DNA from: an uncultured Acidimicrobiales bacterium
GTDB lineage: Bacteria; Actinomycetota; Acidimicrobiia; Acidimicrobiales; SHLQ01
Length of the DNA: 35,586 nucleotides
Assembly: GCA_905479685.1 (NCBI GenBank)
Contig: CAJQNJ010000141.1
Coordinates: 1-35,586 of the forward strand
Direction: 5' to 3'
In this document: positions 25,778 through 34,803 of the stretch, one piece after another
Layout of the letters: every line of letters begins with the position of its first letter
Numbering within the stretch: position 1 is the first letter of the stretch
Position numbers and translations under genes: made by a program
The notes under the pieces: generated by a model
Told to the model about the DNA's origin: nothing
Database searches by the model: none
The model's input: only the letters and a program-made list of their open reading frames with translations

Positions 25778-27409
25778 ATGCACCCTCGCGCCGGCCAACC
25801 AGCCCTGCCAGAAGACCTGACCGATATCGATGCTCTGCTTTCGGCATATCACGACGTCGAACCAGATCTTGACGATGTCGGCCAACGGGTGGAGTTTGGG
25901 ACGTCGGGCCATCGCGGGTCGTCGCTCGATGGTTCATTCAACGAGGCACACATCGCAGCCACGACTCAGGCGATCGTCGAATATCGCTCTGCCGATGGAG
26001 TGTCGGGGCCGTTGTTCCTCGGGAAGGACACTCATGCACTGAGTGGCCCGGCGTGGACAACGGCACTCGAAGTGTTGGCAGCGAACGGTGTCGTGGTGAT
26101 GATCGACTCCGCAGGACGCTTCACTCCAACCCCAGCGATCAGTCATGCCATCCTGCGTCACAACCGCACTTCTGGTGGATCACTTGCCGATGGCATCGTC
26201 GTCACGCCATCCCACAATCCACCTCGCGATGGTGGCTTCAAGTACAACGCGCCTCACGGTGGACCCGCTGACAGCGACGCAACGTCGTGGATCGCAGATC
26301 GTGCCAATGAACTGTTGAGGGGTTCGAATTCAGGTGTGCGGCGTCTCGAGAGTGGTGCAGCGCGTGCGGCCGACACGACGAACTCGTACGACTACATGAT
26401 GACGTACGTGTCCGATCTCGACCGCGTCATCGACGTCGCAGCAATACGTGACGCGGGTGTTCGAATCGGTGCCGATCCAATGGGTGGGGCCGCTGTCGAT
26501 TACTGGGCTGCCATCGGCGAGCACTACGACCTGGACCTGACGGTCGTGAACCCACAGGTCGATCCGCAGTGGGCGTTCATGACGCTCGACTGGGACGGGA
26601 AGATCCGGATGGACTGTTCGTCACCGAATGCAATGGCCTCCCTTGTGGCGTCGCGCGAACGCTACGACATCTCGACTGGGAACGATGCCGACGCCGACCG
26701 CCACGGGATCGTGACCCCCGACGGCGGACTCATGAACCCCAACCACTTTCTGGCGGTGGCGATCGAGTACCTGTTCGCCAATCGACCACAGTGGTCGGGG
26801 AGCACAGCGATTGGAAAGACGCTGGTTTCCTCGTCCATGATCGATCGAGTGGCCGCATCGCTCGGCCGGACCTTGATCGAGGTTCCGGTTGGCTTCAAGT
26901 GGTTCGTTCCCGGACTACTCGACGGATCGATCGGCTTCGGAGGCGAAGAATCGGCTGGAGCTTCTTTTCTCCGCCAGGACGGAACGGTCTGGAGCACTGA
27001 CAAGGATGGCTTGATCTTGTCCTTGCTGGCTTCGGAGATTCAGGCGGTGACAGGGGAGAGCCCGAGCCGCCGGTACGAACATCTCACAGAGGTGAACGGC
27101 GCACCGTCCTACGCACGAATCGATGCGCCCGCAAGCCGCGAACAAAAGGCAACGCTCAAGGCGCTTCGGCCGGAGCAGATTTCAGCGCGCGAGGTCGCTG
27201 GTGAGGCGATCGTTGCCACCCTCACAGAAGCTCCAGGCAATGGTGCATCGATCGGTGGACTGAAGGTCCAGACCGAGAACGCCTGGTTTGCAGCCCGGCC
27301 TTCAGGCACCGAAGACGTCTACAAGATCTATGCAGAGAGCTTCCTGGGAGCCGAACACCTCGCGCAGGTTCAAAAGGAGGCAAAGGACCTCGTCGATACG
27401 GTCCTGTAG
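25778..27409 (+). CDS. pgm: Phosphoglucomutase (alpha-D-glucose phosphate-specific)
   Basis: 543 aa. FGTSGHRGSSLDGSFNE begins the fold. The phosphoserine loop VVTPSHNPPRDGG (Ser145), metal loop GNDADADRHG, sugar loop GGEESAGASFLR and phosphate-binding AARPSGTEDVYKIYAE are all intact. These features are those of the Pgm subgroup dedicated to glucose-1-phosphate/glucose-6-phosphate interconversion rather than PMM/PGM. It feeds glycogen and nucleotide-sugar synthesis and could supply the sugar transferase encoded upstream. It converges with the LLM oxidoreductase gene 10 nt downstream. Confidence 0.95.
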   Translation: MHPRAGQPALPEDLTDIDALLSAYHDVEPDLDDVGQRVEFGTSGHRGSSLDGSFNEAHIAATTQAIVEYRSADGVSGPLFLGKDTHALSGPAWTTALEVLAANGVVVMIDSAGRFTPTPAISHAILRHNRTSGGSLADGIVVTPSHNPPRDGGFKYNAPHGGPADSDATSWIADRANELLRGSNSGVRRLESGAARAADTTNSYDYMMTYVSDLDRVIDVAAIRDAGVRIGADPMGGAAVDYWAAIGEHYDLDLTVVNPQVDPQWAFMTLDWDGKIRMDCSSPNAMASLVASRERYDISTGNDADADRHGIVTPDGGLMNPNHFLAVAIEYLFANRPQWSGSTAIGKTLVSSSMIDRVAASLGRTLIEVPVGFKWFVPGLLDGSIGFGGEESAGASFLRQDGTVWSTDKDGLILSLLASEIQAVTGESPSRRYEHLTEVNGAPSYARIDAPASREQKATLKALRPEQISAREVAGEAIVATLTEAPGNGASIGGLKVQTENAWFAARPSGTEDVYKIYAESFLGAEHLAQVQKEAKDLVDTVL

Positions 27410-27419
27410 TCCCGACGAT

Positions 27420-28292
27420 CTACAGCGCGGCCATGACTTGTTCGGCGAAGCGGTGGATTGGCTCGGGGGACAACGGATGCCCGAAGTCCATCACGAAGTG
27501 CGTGATCCCGAGTTCGTGTTGTCCGCCGATTCGATCGAGGAGTTCAGCGGACTCTGCGTCGGTTTCGGGGAGCGGGACCTCAATCGTCACGCCGCTCGAG
27601 ATCGCTGCTGGATCGCGTCCTGCGGAGTGGGCTGCTCGCTCGACGATTGCGCGTTTGTGCACCCAATCTGCCTTGTCGTTCGGCGAGCCATGCCATATGT
27701 CGGCCACGCGTCCCACCAGTGGCAGACCGACCTTTTCTCCGTTTGCTCCAATACAAATGGGTGGGACCACGTCGGGTAGCGGCGGTGCAGACGCCCCCGA
27801 AATCGCGAAGTAGGTACCGGAGAAACTGGGTTCTTCCTCGGTCCACATCAGTCGGCAGATCTGAACGACTTCCTCGAGCTCCGCGAAACGAACCGATGGG
27901 TTCGGGAAGTCGTAGCCGTAGGCCTCGTACTCGTCGCCCCGCCAACCAGCGCCAATCCCGAGCATGAATCGGTTCCCCGACAGGACCTGAAGGGTGGCAG
28001 CCATCTTTGCGGTGAGAGCAGGGGGACGATAGCCATGTCCGAGCACGTGGTGGCACAGCATGAGGTCTGGAAACTTCGCCGCGAGCCAGGTGATGGTGGT
28101 CCAGGCCTCCATGAAAGGATCGGTCTTTGCATCCATGCCATAGAAGTGGTCGGCGATCCAGAGCGAGTCGAACACGTCGTTCACCGTCGGCAGAATGTGC
28201 TCAGCCTGATACACGACGATCGGCTTGTGCTCACTGAATCGGTTTCCGATCACCGGAGAGAGCCAGCCGAACTGGATGTGTTTCGAGGTCAT
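27420..28292 (-). CDS. LLM-class F420-dependent oxidoreductase
   Basis: 290 aa. SLWIADHFYGM, the bacterial luciferase-like LMLCHHVLGHGYRPPALTAKMAATL, and GNRFMLGIGAGWRGDEYEAYGYDFP are typical of actinobacterial F420-binding LLM proteins; the GIGAGW block is close to diagnostic. Reduced F420 is the likely hydride donor or acceptor; the substrate is unknown. Start ATG at 28292 has a TAGTCT box exactly 6 nt upstream. Confidence 0.88.
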   Translation of the reverse strand: MTSKHIQFGWLSPVIGNRFSEHKPIVVYQAEHILPTVNDVFDSLWIADHFYGMDAKTDPFMEAWTTITWLAAKFPDLMLCHHVLGHGYRPPALTAKMAATLQVLSGNRFMLGIGAGWRGDEYEAYGYDFPNPSVRFAELEEVVQICRLMWTEEEPSFSGTYFAISGASAPPLPDVVPPICIGANGEKVGLPLVGRVADIWHGSPNDKADWVHKRAIVERAAHSAGRDPAAISSGVTIEVPLPETDAESAELLDRIGGQHELGITHFVMDFGHPLSPEPIHRFAEQVMAAL

Positions 28293-28298
28293 GTCCGA

Positions 28299-28327
28299 AG
28301 ACTAAACCCTCGTCGGAGTTCGGTCAG
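28299..28327 (-). promoter_or_regulatory. Promoter of the LLM oxidoreductase gene: CTGACC, 17 nt, TAGTCT
   Basis: TAGTCT (28304-28299) ends 6 nt before the ATG. CTGACC (28327-28322), 17 nt farther upstream, is a fair -35 and overlaps the stop codon of the polyprenyl synthase gene. A separate leaderless transcript is likely. Confidence 0.5.
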
Positions 28328-29319
28328 ACGATCAGCTTCTCGACCTTGTCCACAAGGTGATCGGCCGCGGCCTTGAGCGCGGACCCGCCCGCGGTGTCAG
28401 CAAAGGAACGAAGAGCGTCGTTGGCCTGGTCGGCATAGCGCCGCGCATCGGCGTGCGCGCTCTTGAGTGCGCCGCTGGATCGGACCAGCTCCCGAGCTTC
28501 GTCGCGGGCGGTGGTGTCGATCGGACGGCCGAGGAGCTGCTGCAATGAGGGGCCAACTTCTCCGTGCGCCATTGCTCGAATCACCGGCAGCGTGTAGACG
28601 CCTTCGATCATGTCGTTGCCGGCTGGTTTACCGAGTTCCTCATCTGTTGCGGTGAGGTCGAGGATGTCGTCGATGACCTGAAACGCCATTCCGTAGGCTC
28701 TCCCGAACGTCGTGAGGTGGTCGATGCGGTCCCGCTCGATACCTCCGACGATCCCTCCGATGCGGCACGCCGCAGCAAGCAGCGATGCTGTCTTTCCGTC
28801 GATCGACTTGAGGTAGGACTCCTCGGTGCGATCGATCCGATAGACGTACTCGAGCTCTCGAACCTGACCATCGCACAGCTGACTGATCGTACTGGCGAGG
28901 AGTCCTGCGACTTCTACGCCCAATGAAGCCGCGATCTCCGAGGCGCGACCGAGGAGGAAGTCTCCAGCGAGAATCGCTTGGTGGTTGCCCCACTTCGAGT
29001 TGACCGACTCAACGGTTCGCCGAGTCTCAGCCGAATCCATCACGTCGTCGTGATAGAGCGATCCCTGGTGGACGAGCTCAACGGCAACCGCGCCGAGGAT
29101 GACGTCGAGTTCAGTTGGTGTGAAGTCTTGACTCGCAGCTGCTGACGCCGTGATGCAGAAGCCTGGACGGACTCGCTTGCCGCCAGCACTGATCAGATGT
29201 GCAGCGATGTCTTGGAGTAGTTCGTTGTCGGTCGCGACTGCGGACTGGAGCTGCTCTTCGACGCGTAACAGGTCGTTGGCAAGCGTCGGAACCTGTTCGA
29301 GTGGGCTAGTGGTCGACAC
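28324..29319 (-). CDS. Long-chain polyprenyl diphosphate synthase (trans, class I)
   Basis: 331 aa from GTG at 29319. The first Asp-rich motif DDVMD (91-95), GKRVRPGF, LAGDFLLGRA and the second motif DDILD (217-221) in AFQVIDDILDLT are intact. These enzymes condense IPP onto allylic diphosphates to make GGPP or the longer chains used for menaquinone. The residues just before DDVMD (GSLYH) are not bulky at the usual short-chain positions, which leans towards a long product such as a menaquinone side chain; chain length is not certain. The frame is open to 29994 but the extension is antisense to clpC. A TACAGT box sits 7 nt before the GTG. Confidence 0.9.
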   Translation of the reverse strand: MSTTSPLEQVPTLANDLLRVEEQLQSAVATDNELLQDIAAHLISAGGKRVRPGFCITASAAASQDFTPTELDVILGAVAVELVHQGSLYHDDVMDSAETRRTVESVNSKWGNHQAILAGDFLLGRASEIAASLGVEVAGLLASTISQLCDGQVRELEYVYRIDRTEESYLKSIDGKTASLLAAACRIGGIVGGIERDRIDHLTTFGRAYGMAFQVIDDILDLTATDEELGKPAGNDMIEGVYTLPVIRAMAHGEVGPSLQQLLGRPIDTTARDEARELVRSSGALKSAHADARRYADQANDALRSFADTAGGSALKAAADHLVDKVEKLIV

Positions 29320-29326
29320 GTTCCCA

Positions 29327-29332
29327 ACTGTA
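29327..29332 (-). promoter_or_regulatory. TANNNT -10 box, probably leaderless, for the polyprenyl synthase gene
   Basis: TACAGT on the minus strand ends 7 nt before the GTG at 29319. It supports that start over any upstream extension of the frame. Confidence 0.45.
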
Positions 29333-29514
29333 GAAGCCTTCGGTGTCGAACGCGCAACCAACTGGGGGTCGGTCGCCGCTGAGGAGCGTTTGCGACCATC
29401 CCAGGCTGATTTTGTTCGATATCGGGCAAATGTGACTGGTTCGGGAATGAATCGTGGCCATTTGGCGCTCACCCTCTCGAGAAACCTGCCGAAGGGAGAC
29501 CTGAGGGCTGACTC

Positions 29515-29531
29515 CCACGGTTTTTTCGTGG
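29515..29531. promoter_or_regulatory. Inverted repeat CCACG-GTTTTTT-CGTGG upstream of clpC
   Basis: Perfect 5-bp arms around a 7-nt T-rich centre, lying over the expected -35 position of the clpC promoter. Possible operator for a stress regulator. It does not match a ClgR, HspR or CtsR site that I can name. Confidence 0.35.
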
Positions 29532-29549
29532 TGTGTCGGGCCTGCTGGG

Positions 29550-29555
29550 TAGACT
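29550..29555 (+). promoter_or_regulatory. -10 box TAGACT of clpC
   Basis: TAGACT lies 31 nt before the TTG at 29587. Transcription from about 29562 would give a 25-nt leader containing the AGAGGAG ribosome-binding site. Confidence 0.45.
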
Positions 29556-29573
29556 CGGCAGGACACAGGTCGC

Positions 29574-29580
29574 AGAGGAG
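29574..29580 (+). promoter_or_regulatory. Shine-Dalgarno AGAGGAG of clpC
   Basis: AGAGGAG ends 6 nt before the TTG at 29587 and decides that start over the ATG at 29533, whose extra residues are not part of the family. Confidence 0.7.
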
Positions 29581-29586
29581 AAACCG

Positions 29587-32136
29587 TTGTTCGAGAGATT
29601 CACCGATCGAGCTCGCCGGGTCGTGGTTCTGGCCCAAGAAGAAGCCCGCCTGCTCAACCACAACTACATCGGGACCGAGCACATCTTGCTCGGCCTCATT
29701 CACGAGGGCGAAGGTGTTGCCGCGAAGGCACTCGAGTCTCTCGGGATCTCGCTCGAAGCCGTGCGTAGCCAGGTCGAGGAGATCATCGGCCAGGGTGGCT
29801 CGTCGCCGAGCGGCCACATCCCATTCACACCACGTGCGAAGAAGGTTCTCGAACTCTCGCTTCGTGAAGCTCTTCAGCTCGGGCACAACTACATCGGTAC
29901 TGAGCACATCTTGTTGGGTTTGATCCGAGAGGGCGAAGGCGTCGCTGCTCAGGTGCTGGTCAAGCTCGGAGCCGACCTCTCCCGAGTTCGCCAACAGGTC
30001 ATTCAGTTGCTCTCGGGTTATTCGGGTCCCGGCGGATCGTCTGCGTCCGGGCCGTCTTCCTCGAGCGACAAGGCCGGTGCAACGTCGGGTGGATCTGGCG
30101 CGGATTCGCCTTCAGGCTCGCTTGTCCTCGATCAGTTCGGGCGAAACCTCACGCAGGTCGCGCGCGAAAAAGGCCTCGATCCTGTTGTCGGTCGTTCCAA
30201 GGAGACCGAGCGGGTCATGCAAGTCCTGTCTCGCCGTTCGAAGAACAACCCGGTGCTCATCGGTGAGCCTGGAGTGGGCAAGACCGCAATTGTCGAAGGA
30301 CTCGCTCAGGCGATTGCGTCGGACAACGTGCCGGACACCATTCGGAACAAACAGCTCTACACGCTCGATCTCGGCGCACTCGTCGCTGGCTCTCGGTATC
30401 GCGGGGACTTCGAAGAGCGTCTCAAGAAAGTGCTGAAGGAAATCAAGACCCGTGGTGACATCATCTTGTTCATCGATGAGATTCACACGCTGGTCGGCGC
30501 TGGTGCCGCCGAAGGTGCGATCGATGCCGCTTCGATCTTGAAGCCGATGCTTGCCCGTGGTGAGCTGCAGACCATCGGTGCAACGACGATCGACGAATAT
30601 CGCAAGCACCTCGAGAAGGACGCAGCGCTCGAGCGTCGCTTCCAGCCGGTCAAGGTGGATGAGCCATCGGTCGCTCACACGATCGAGATCTTGAAGGGTC
30701 TCCGTGAGCGGTACGAAGAACACCACCGGGTGACGATCACCGATCAGGCGTTGGTAGCGGCGGCAAATCTCGCAGACCGATACATCTCGGATCGGTTCCT
30801 GCCGGACAAGGCCATCGACCTCATCGACGAGGCTGGGTCGAGACTACGTATCAAGCGGATGAACACGCCGCCTGAGTACAAAGAGATCGAAGCTGAAATC
30901 GCCGACGTCGTGCGAGACAAGAAAGTGGCAGTCGAAGAGCAACAGTTCGAAGAGGCGGGCCGCTTGCGCGACCGGGAGAAGGAACTGCTCGCGAAGCGCG
31001 AAGAAGTCGAGGCTGAGATCAAGGCGTCAGGCACCGATCTGTTCGACGAAGTCGACGAAGAGGCTGTCGCTGAGGTCCTTTCCCTATGGACGGGTATTCC
31101 CGTCTACAAGCTCACCGAAGAAGAAACCCAGAAGCTTCTGCGGATGGAAGAGGAGCTGCACAAGCGTGTGATCGGCCAACAGCAGGCAATTGCTGCAGTC
31201 AGTCAGGCGATACGCCGTACCCGTGCAGGTCTCAAGGATCCGAAGCGGCCGTCGGGCTCGTTCATTTTCCTAGGGCCCTCAGGTGTGGGCAAAACCGAGT
31301 TGGCCAAGACGCTCGCCGAGTTCTTGTTCGGCGACGAGAACGCGCTCATCAGTCTGGACATGTCCGAGTACATGGAGAAGCACACGGTCAGCCGCCTGGT
31401 CGGGTCCCCACCGGGATATGTCGGGTACGAGGAAGGCGGGCAACTCACCGAAGCTGTGCGACGCAAGCCGTTCTCAGTCGTTCTGTTCGACGAGATCGAG
31501 AAGGGCCATCCCGACGTCTTCAATACCTTGTTGCAGATTCTCGAAGAAGGCCGCCTCACCGATTCGCAGGGTCGATCCGTCGACTTCCGGAATACCGTTC
31601 TGATCATGACCTCGAACCTTGGTACCCGAGATCTCCGAAAGGCGAACCTCGGCTTCACCAAGGCTGACGAAGCGGTTAGTTACGAGCGGATGAAGGCAAA
31701 GGTCAACGATGCCCTCAAGGAGCATTTCCGTCCGGAGTTCCTGAACCGGATCGATGACACGATCGTCTTTCACGAGTTGTCCCAGCCCGAGGTTCGTCAG
31801 ATCATCGATCTCATGATCAAGCGAGTTGGCAAACAGATGGCCGGCCTCGGCATGGGTCTCGAGTTGACCGATGCTGCTAAGGACTATGTGTCCGTCAAGG
31901 GGTACGACCCCACGTTGGGCGCACGTCCACTACGTCGTGCACTGCAGCGTTTGGTCGAGGATCCACTCTCAGAGAAGCTTTTGTACAAGGAGTTCGGTGC
32001 TGGCGAGATCGTCATCGTCGACATCGAGGACGATGAAGAAGTCCCTGGTGAGAAGACGGTTGTATTCCGTGCGATCGAGGGCTTCGAGCCACCGCCGGTC
32101 GAGGAACTCGAAGACAGCGAGAAGGCACAGGTCTGA
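29587..32136 (+). CDS. clpC: ATP-dependent Clp protease ATP-binding subunit ClpC
   Basis: 849 aa from TTG. Two Clp_N repeats (about 1-140, each with [14 protein letters not shown]) lead to a Ser/Gly-rich linker (about 143-178). AAA-1 has Walker A GEPGVGKT (226-233). A middle domain with a UVR-like segment ([21 protein letters not shown]) follows. AAA-2 has GPSGVGKT and the [20 protein letters not shown] pore region, and a C-terminal D2-small domain ends the protein. It closely resembles ClpC1 of Mycobacterium, the unfoldase of ClpP1P2. The Ser/Gly linker is more repetitive than in ClpC1. It is divergent from the polyprenyl synthase gene over 267 bp that hold an inverted repeat and promoters but no gene. 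Confidence 0.97.
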   Translation: MFERFTDRARRVVVLAQEEARLLNHNYIGTEHILLGLIHEGEGVAAKALESLGISLEAVRSQVEEIIGQGGSSPSGHIPFTPRAKKVLELSLREALQLGHNYIGTEHILLGLIREGEGVAAQVLVKLGADLSRVRQQVIQLLSGYSGPGGSSASGPSSSSDKAGATSGGSGADSPSGSLVLDQFGRNLTQVAREKGLDPVVGRSKETERVMQVLSRRSKNNPVLIGEPGVGKTAIVEGLAQAIASDNVPDTIRNKQLYTLDLGALVAGSRYRGDFEERLKKVLKEIKTRGDIILFIDEIHTLVGAGAAEGAIDAASILKPMLARGELQTIGATTIDEYRKHLEKDAALERRFQPVKVDEPSVAHTIEILKGLRERYEEHHRVTITDQALVAAANLADRYISDRFLPDKAIDLIDEAGSRLRIKRMNTPPEYKEIEAEIADVVRDKKVAVEEQQFEEAGRLRDREKELLAKREEVEAEIKASGTDLFDEVDEEAVAEVLSLWTGIPVYKLTEEETQKLLRMEEELHKRVIGQQQAIAAVSQAIRRTRAGLKDPKRPSGSFIFLGPSGVGKTELAKTLAEFLFGDENALISLDMSEYMEKHTVSRLVGSPPGYVGYEEGGQLTEAVRRKPFSVVLFDEIEKGHPDVFNTLLQILEEGRLTDSQGRSVDFRNTVLIMTSNLGTRDLRKANLGFTKADEAVSYERMKAKVNDALKEHFRPEFLNRIDDTIVFHELSQPEVRQIIDLMIKRVGKQMAGLGMGLELTDAAKDYVSVKGYDPTLGARPLRRALQRLVEDPLSEKLLYKEFGAGEIVIVDIEDDEEVPGEKTVVFRAIEGFEPPPVEELEDSEKAQV

Positions 32137-32155
32137 TCGGAAGTCTGGGTTATCC

Positions 32156-32194
32156 CCTCACGACGCCTAACGCCTAGCGTGGGGCGTCGTGAGG
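32156..32194. repeat. 12-bp perfect inverted repeat spanning the clpC end, a -10 box and the start of the fusion gene
   Basis: CCTCACGACGCC (32156-32167) and GGCGTCGTGAGG (32183-32194) pair perfectly around 15 nt. The spacer holds TAGCGT (32175-32180) and an inner ACGC/GCGT stem. The right arm contains the GTG start at 32189. It could be a clpC terminator without a T-tract, an operator centred on the -10 box, or an mRNA hairpin hiding the start in read-through transcripts. Confidence 0.6.
32175..32180 (+). promoter_or_regulatory. TANNNT -10 box, possibly leaderless, for the lipoprotein-HAD gene
   Basis: TAGCGT ends 8 nt before the GTG at 32189 and sits in the centre of the 12-bp inverted repeat. 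Confidence 0.35.
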
Positions 32195-33664
32195 ACGCTC
32201 CGCTTTTTCCTTGTCGCGCTTGTTGCCCTCTTGGCTACCGCGTGTCAGATCGATGCAGTCGTCGACGTCGTCGTCAACGAGGACGGCTCGGGCACCGTAA
32301 CGGTCACGACTGCGTTCGATGAAGAGGTCGTCGATGCCGCTCCCGAGATCCTCGACGGGCTTCGAACGGAGGATCTGATTGCGGCTGGTTGGATCGTAGA
32401 TGGCCCTCGCCTAGCTGAGACAGGCGGTTCTGTGGTCGTCGCCGCGACAAAGGAGTTTCTGTCGCCCGATGATCTGGCTGGTGTGCTCGACGAAATCGCA
32501 GGCCCAGGAACACTCTTCTCGGACTTCGAGGTTGCTCGAACGCGTTCGTTCGCGCGCACGACCTATGACGTCACAGGTCAGATCGACCCACGCATCAGCT
32601 TGACCATCTTTGGTGACGAGGCAATCACCGGGCTGGTCGGTAGTCCGCTCGGACTGTCACTTGCGGAGCTCGAAGCTGCTGCAGGTCGACCCCTCGACGA
32701 GACGGTCACGCTCGAGTTCACGGTCACCTTGCCGGACACTGTGACTGCCAACGGCGCCGATGTCGACGGACGGAGCGCTGGTTGGCAGCTGAGTCCCCAG
32801 GATCCTCTCCCCACCGACATCGAGGTCTCTTCGAGCACCGAGGATCGCCTCCCACGAATCTGGGCAGCGATTGCCCTGGTTGCTCTAGCTCTCCTCGGAA
32901 CGCTGTTGATCTTTCGGCTGCTGGCCCGTCTCGGAGGTCGCAGAACAGACGAGCGAGGTGAGGAAGTCGTACAGATGCGTCGGCCCGACAGGGCCCCACC
33001 ATCGCAAGACGCGACACCAACATCTGGTGAACGGCCCCCACGGCTCGAACTCGTGGTGCTCGACGCTCGTGGCGTGCTGTACGACGAGGCCAACGACATC
33101 GGGGCTCGTCTCGTCCCGTTCGTCCGAGAGCGTGGCAGCAAAGCAACCCTCCAAGAGATAAACGACGCGTTCCGATCCGCCAGCCTGGGTCGGTTGTCAA
33201 CCGGTGAGTTGTGGGCTCAACTCGGCCTCAACGACGACCCCGCAGAACTTGATGCGCTCTACACGTCGGAATTTCGACTGCGAGAAGGGGTGCTTGAGTT
33301 CATCGACAGGCTTCATGATCGTGGACTCCGTGTCGCGGTCATAACAAACAACGTGCTCGGGTGGTCGAAAGCGATCCGTACACGATTCGATCTCGATGCC
33401 CGTGTCGACACGTGGGTCGTATCTGGCGAGATCGGGACTCGCAAGCCCGATGGGGCATTCTTCGAGGCCCTTCGCCGCATGACCGGTGTCGAGTACTCGG
33501 ACAGTTTGCTCATCGATGATCAAATCGGCGATCTCGACATGGCACGGTCGCTCAACATGTCTACCGCGATGTTCGTGCCCGAAGCATCGCAGCTACCAGC
33601 ATCCTCACCGCACCCGATCGTCCACGGATTCGACAGCTTCTTTGGACGGACGTCCACTCCCTGA
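32189..33664 (+). CDS. Fusion of an LppM-like lipoprotein domain, one membrane span and a cytoplasmic HAD-like hydrolase domain
   Basis: 491 aa. Residues 1-19 (RTLRFFLVALVALLATAC) are a signal peptide with Cys19 as a likely lipidation site, though the lipobox is not canonical. About 20-215 is a beta-rich extracytoplasmic domain opening VDVVVNEDGSGTVTVTTAF, a pattern like mycobacterial LppM. LPRIWAAIALVALALLGTLLIF (221-242) spans the membrane. After a Pro/Arg linker, 285-490 is a HAD domain: LVVLDARGVLYD (nucleophile Asp292), ITNN (Thr386), RKPDG (Lys419) and LIDDQIGDLD (Asp443-444). The second Asp of DxD is Arg294, as in haloacid-dehalogenase-like HADs where this position also varies. No frameshift is apparent. 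A HAD fused to a lipoprotein domain is unusual. Confidence 0.82.
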   Translation: MRTLRFFLVALVALLATACQIDAVVDVVVNEDGSGTVTVTTAFDEEVVDAAPEILDGLRTEDLIAAGWIVDGPRLAETGGSVVVAATKEFLSPDDLAGVLDEIAGPGTLFSDFEVARTRSFARTTYDVTGQIDPRISLTIFGDEAITGLVGSPLGLSLAELEAAAGRPLDETVTLEFTVTLPDTVTANGADVDGRSAGWQLSPQDPLPTDIEVSSSTEDRLPRIWAAIALVALALLGTLLIFRLLARLGGRRTDERGEEVVQMRRPDRAPPSQDATPTSGERPPRLELVVLDARGVLYDEANDIGARLVPFVRERGSKATLQEINDAFRSASLGRLSTGELWAQLGLNDDPAELDALYTSEFRLREGVLEFIDRLHDRGLRVAVITNNVLGWSKAIRTRFDLDARVDTWVVSGEIGTRKPDGAFFEALRRMTGVEYSDSLLIDDQIGDLDMARSLNMSTAMFVPEASQLPASSPHPIVHGFDSFFGRTSTP

Positions 33665-33801
33665 TCCGAGCTGACCGGCGACATGGGGGCTCGCTCGATA
33701 CGTCGTCTTGGATATCGGCGTTGTGCTCTTGAGTGGTCAGGTCGATGACGTCGACTTCGAGTCTCCCCGCTTCAACACTCAGCATGTTCCAAAACGACGA
33801 A

Positions 33802-33825
33802 TCGCCTTGGGCGAACCCAAGGCGA
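33802..33825. terminator. Bidirectional stem-loop terminator, 10-bp perfect stem with CGAA loop
   Basis: TCGCCTTGGG (33802-33811), loop CGAA, CCCAAGGCGA (33816-33825). It lies between two convergent genes, 137 nt after the fusion gene and 60 nt after the VTC gene. On the minus strand it is followed by a T-rich stretch (TTCGTCGTTTTGG), so it best fits the VTC operon. The rest of 33665-33885 shows no gene I can support. Confidence 0.75.
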
Positions 33826-33885
33826 CGTGATTGATTAATTATAACACAGAGAGATTTTCGATGTCGGGCTGCGGGCTGGAAACTC

Positions 33886-34803
33886 TCACAGAAGTTTTGT
33901 GAATGGGACTCTCTGAACCAATTTTGGAACGAGCTGGCGCAACGCTTGGCGCTGCCCGCGAAGGTCGATCGTCTCGTTGAGCAGCTCGACCTCGACCCGT
34001 TCGAAGTAGTTTTGCAGAGCCACATTCCACTTGTTCGACGGGAGTTCAGGCCTCAGCGCCGCCAACGATGTCGAGTACTTGCTCACGCGAACTGGCCGGC
34101 TGTGGGCGGACCAGAGCAATCGATCGGCTTGCGTGGGTCCATGAATGGACTTGGTTTCGATCAGGACGTTGTCCTTGATCGACACACCCTCATATGTCTC
34201 GTCGTGACATTGTAGATCTGAGTCGATCGTCACTCGGCTTGCCTTGTCGCCGAGCACCAGCGTTGTCCTGGTGTACCGGGTGACAAGTGTTTGCCGGAAG
34301 TCGCTCTCGTCGTACTGAGGACCGATGATGTCGTGGAGAAACGCTCGGGCCTCGTCGGTGAGGGTATGTCGATCGGACTTCTTGTAGGCAAGTCGATGTT
34401 TGACGGTGTTGCCTCTGTGGTCCCTTACCTTGACCTCTAGCGAACACAATCCTGAGTCTCGATAGGTCCGAGTGCGGACCTTGAAGCGTCGTGGTCTGCT
34501 GCGGGCGGCATCGAAGTAGGTCAGGAGTTCTGGTGTGTCGAAGTACACCGACTCGTACCGAAACTTCCTACTTCCGCCAATCTCGAGTACCCGTGCGCTG
34601 CCGCTGAGTGCACGAAGGAGTTCATCGAGGACGGCAGTCGAAACGATATATTTTCGGTCGGTGCGGGTCAGTAGGCTCGCATAGAGTTCGAGTTCAGTGA
34701 GATCGATGGGATCGAAGTCCAGCATGTCTGAAGGTTGCCTAGGACGAAGCAAGGCCATCAGATCCGCTGGCTGCGGAGCCCGGATCAATGACCGGATGGT
34801 CAC
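33886..34803 (-). CDS. VTC-domain polyphosphate polymerase-like protein
   Basis: 305 aa. LTRTDRKYIV (47-53), YESVYFDTPELLTYFDAARSRP, RFKVRTRTY, CSLEVKVRDHRG, TRYTRTTLVLGDKASRVTIDSDL, VLIETKS and SKYSTSLAAL reproduce the VTC tunnel-domain pattern. In this family the basic strand residues and Glu ligands bind triphosphate and metal, as in yeast Vtc4, which polymerises polyphosphate from ATP. Bacterial members usually pair with DUF4956 membrane proteins, as here: the GTG start overlaps the DUF4956 stop by 4 nt. The first ~30 residues are extra. Actual polymerase activity in bacteria is inferred. Confidence 0.85.
   Translation of the reverse strand: MTIRSLIRAPQPADLMALLRPRQPSDMLDFDPIDLTELELYASLLTRTDRKYIVSTAVLDELLRALSGSARVLEIGGSRKFRYESVYFDTPELLTYFDAARSRPRRFKVRTRTYRDSGLCSLEVKVRDHRGNTVKHRLAYKKSDRHTLTDEARAFLHDIIGPQYDESDFRQTLVTRYTRTTLVLGDKASRVTIDSDLQCHDETYEGVSIKDNVLIETKSIHGPTQADRLLWSAHSRPVRVSKYSTSLAALRPELPSNKWNVALQNYFERVEVELLNETIDLRGQRQALRQLVPKLVQRVPFTKLL

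Noticed and set aside
29320-29994. N-terminal extension of the polyprenyl synthase frame
   Set aside because: It is antisense to the clpC coding region and control region. The GTG at 29319 with its TANNNT box fits the family start.
33665-33833. Short open frames in both directions between the fusion gene and the terminator
   Set aside because: Both have coding-like third positions but no start codon or ribosome site that fits and no recognised family.
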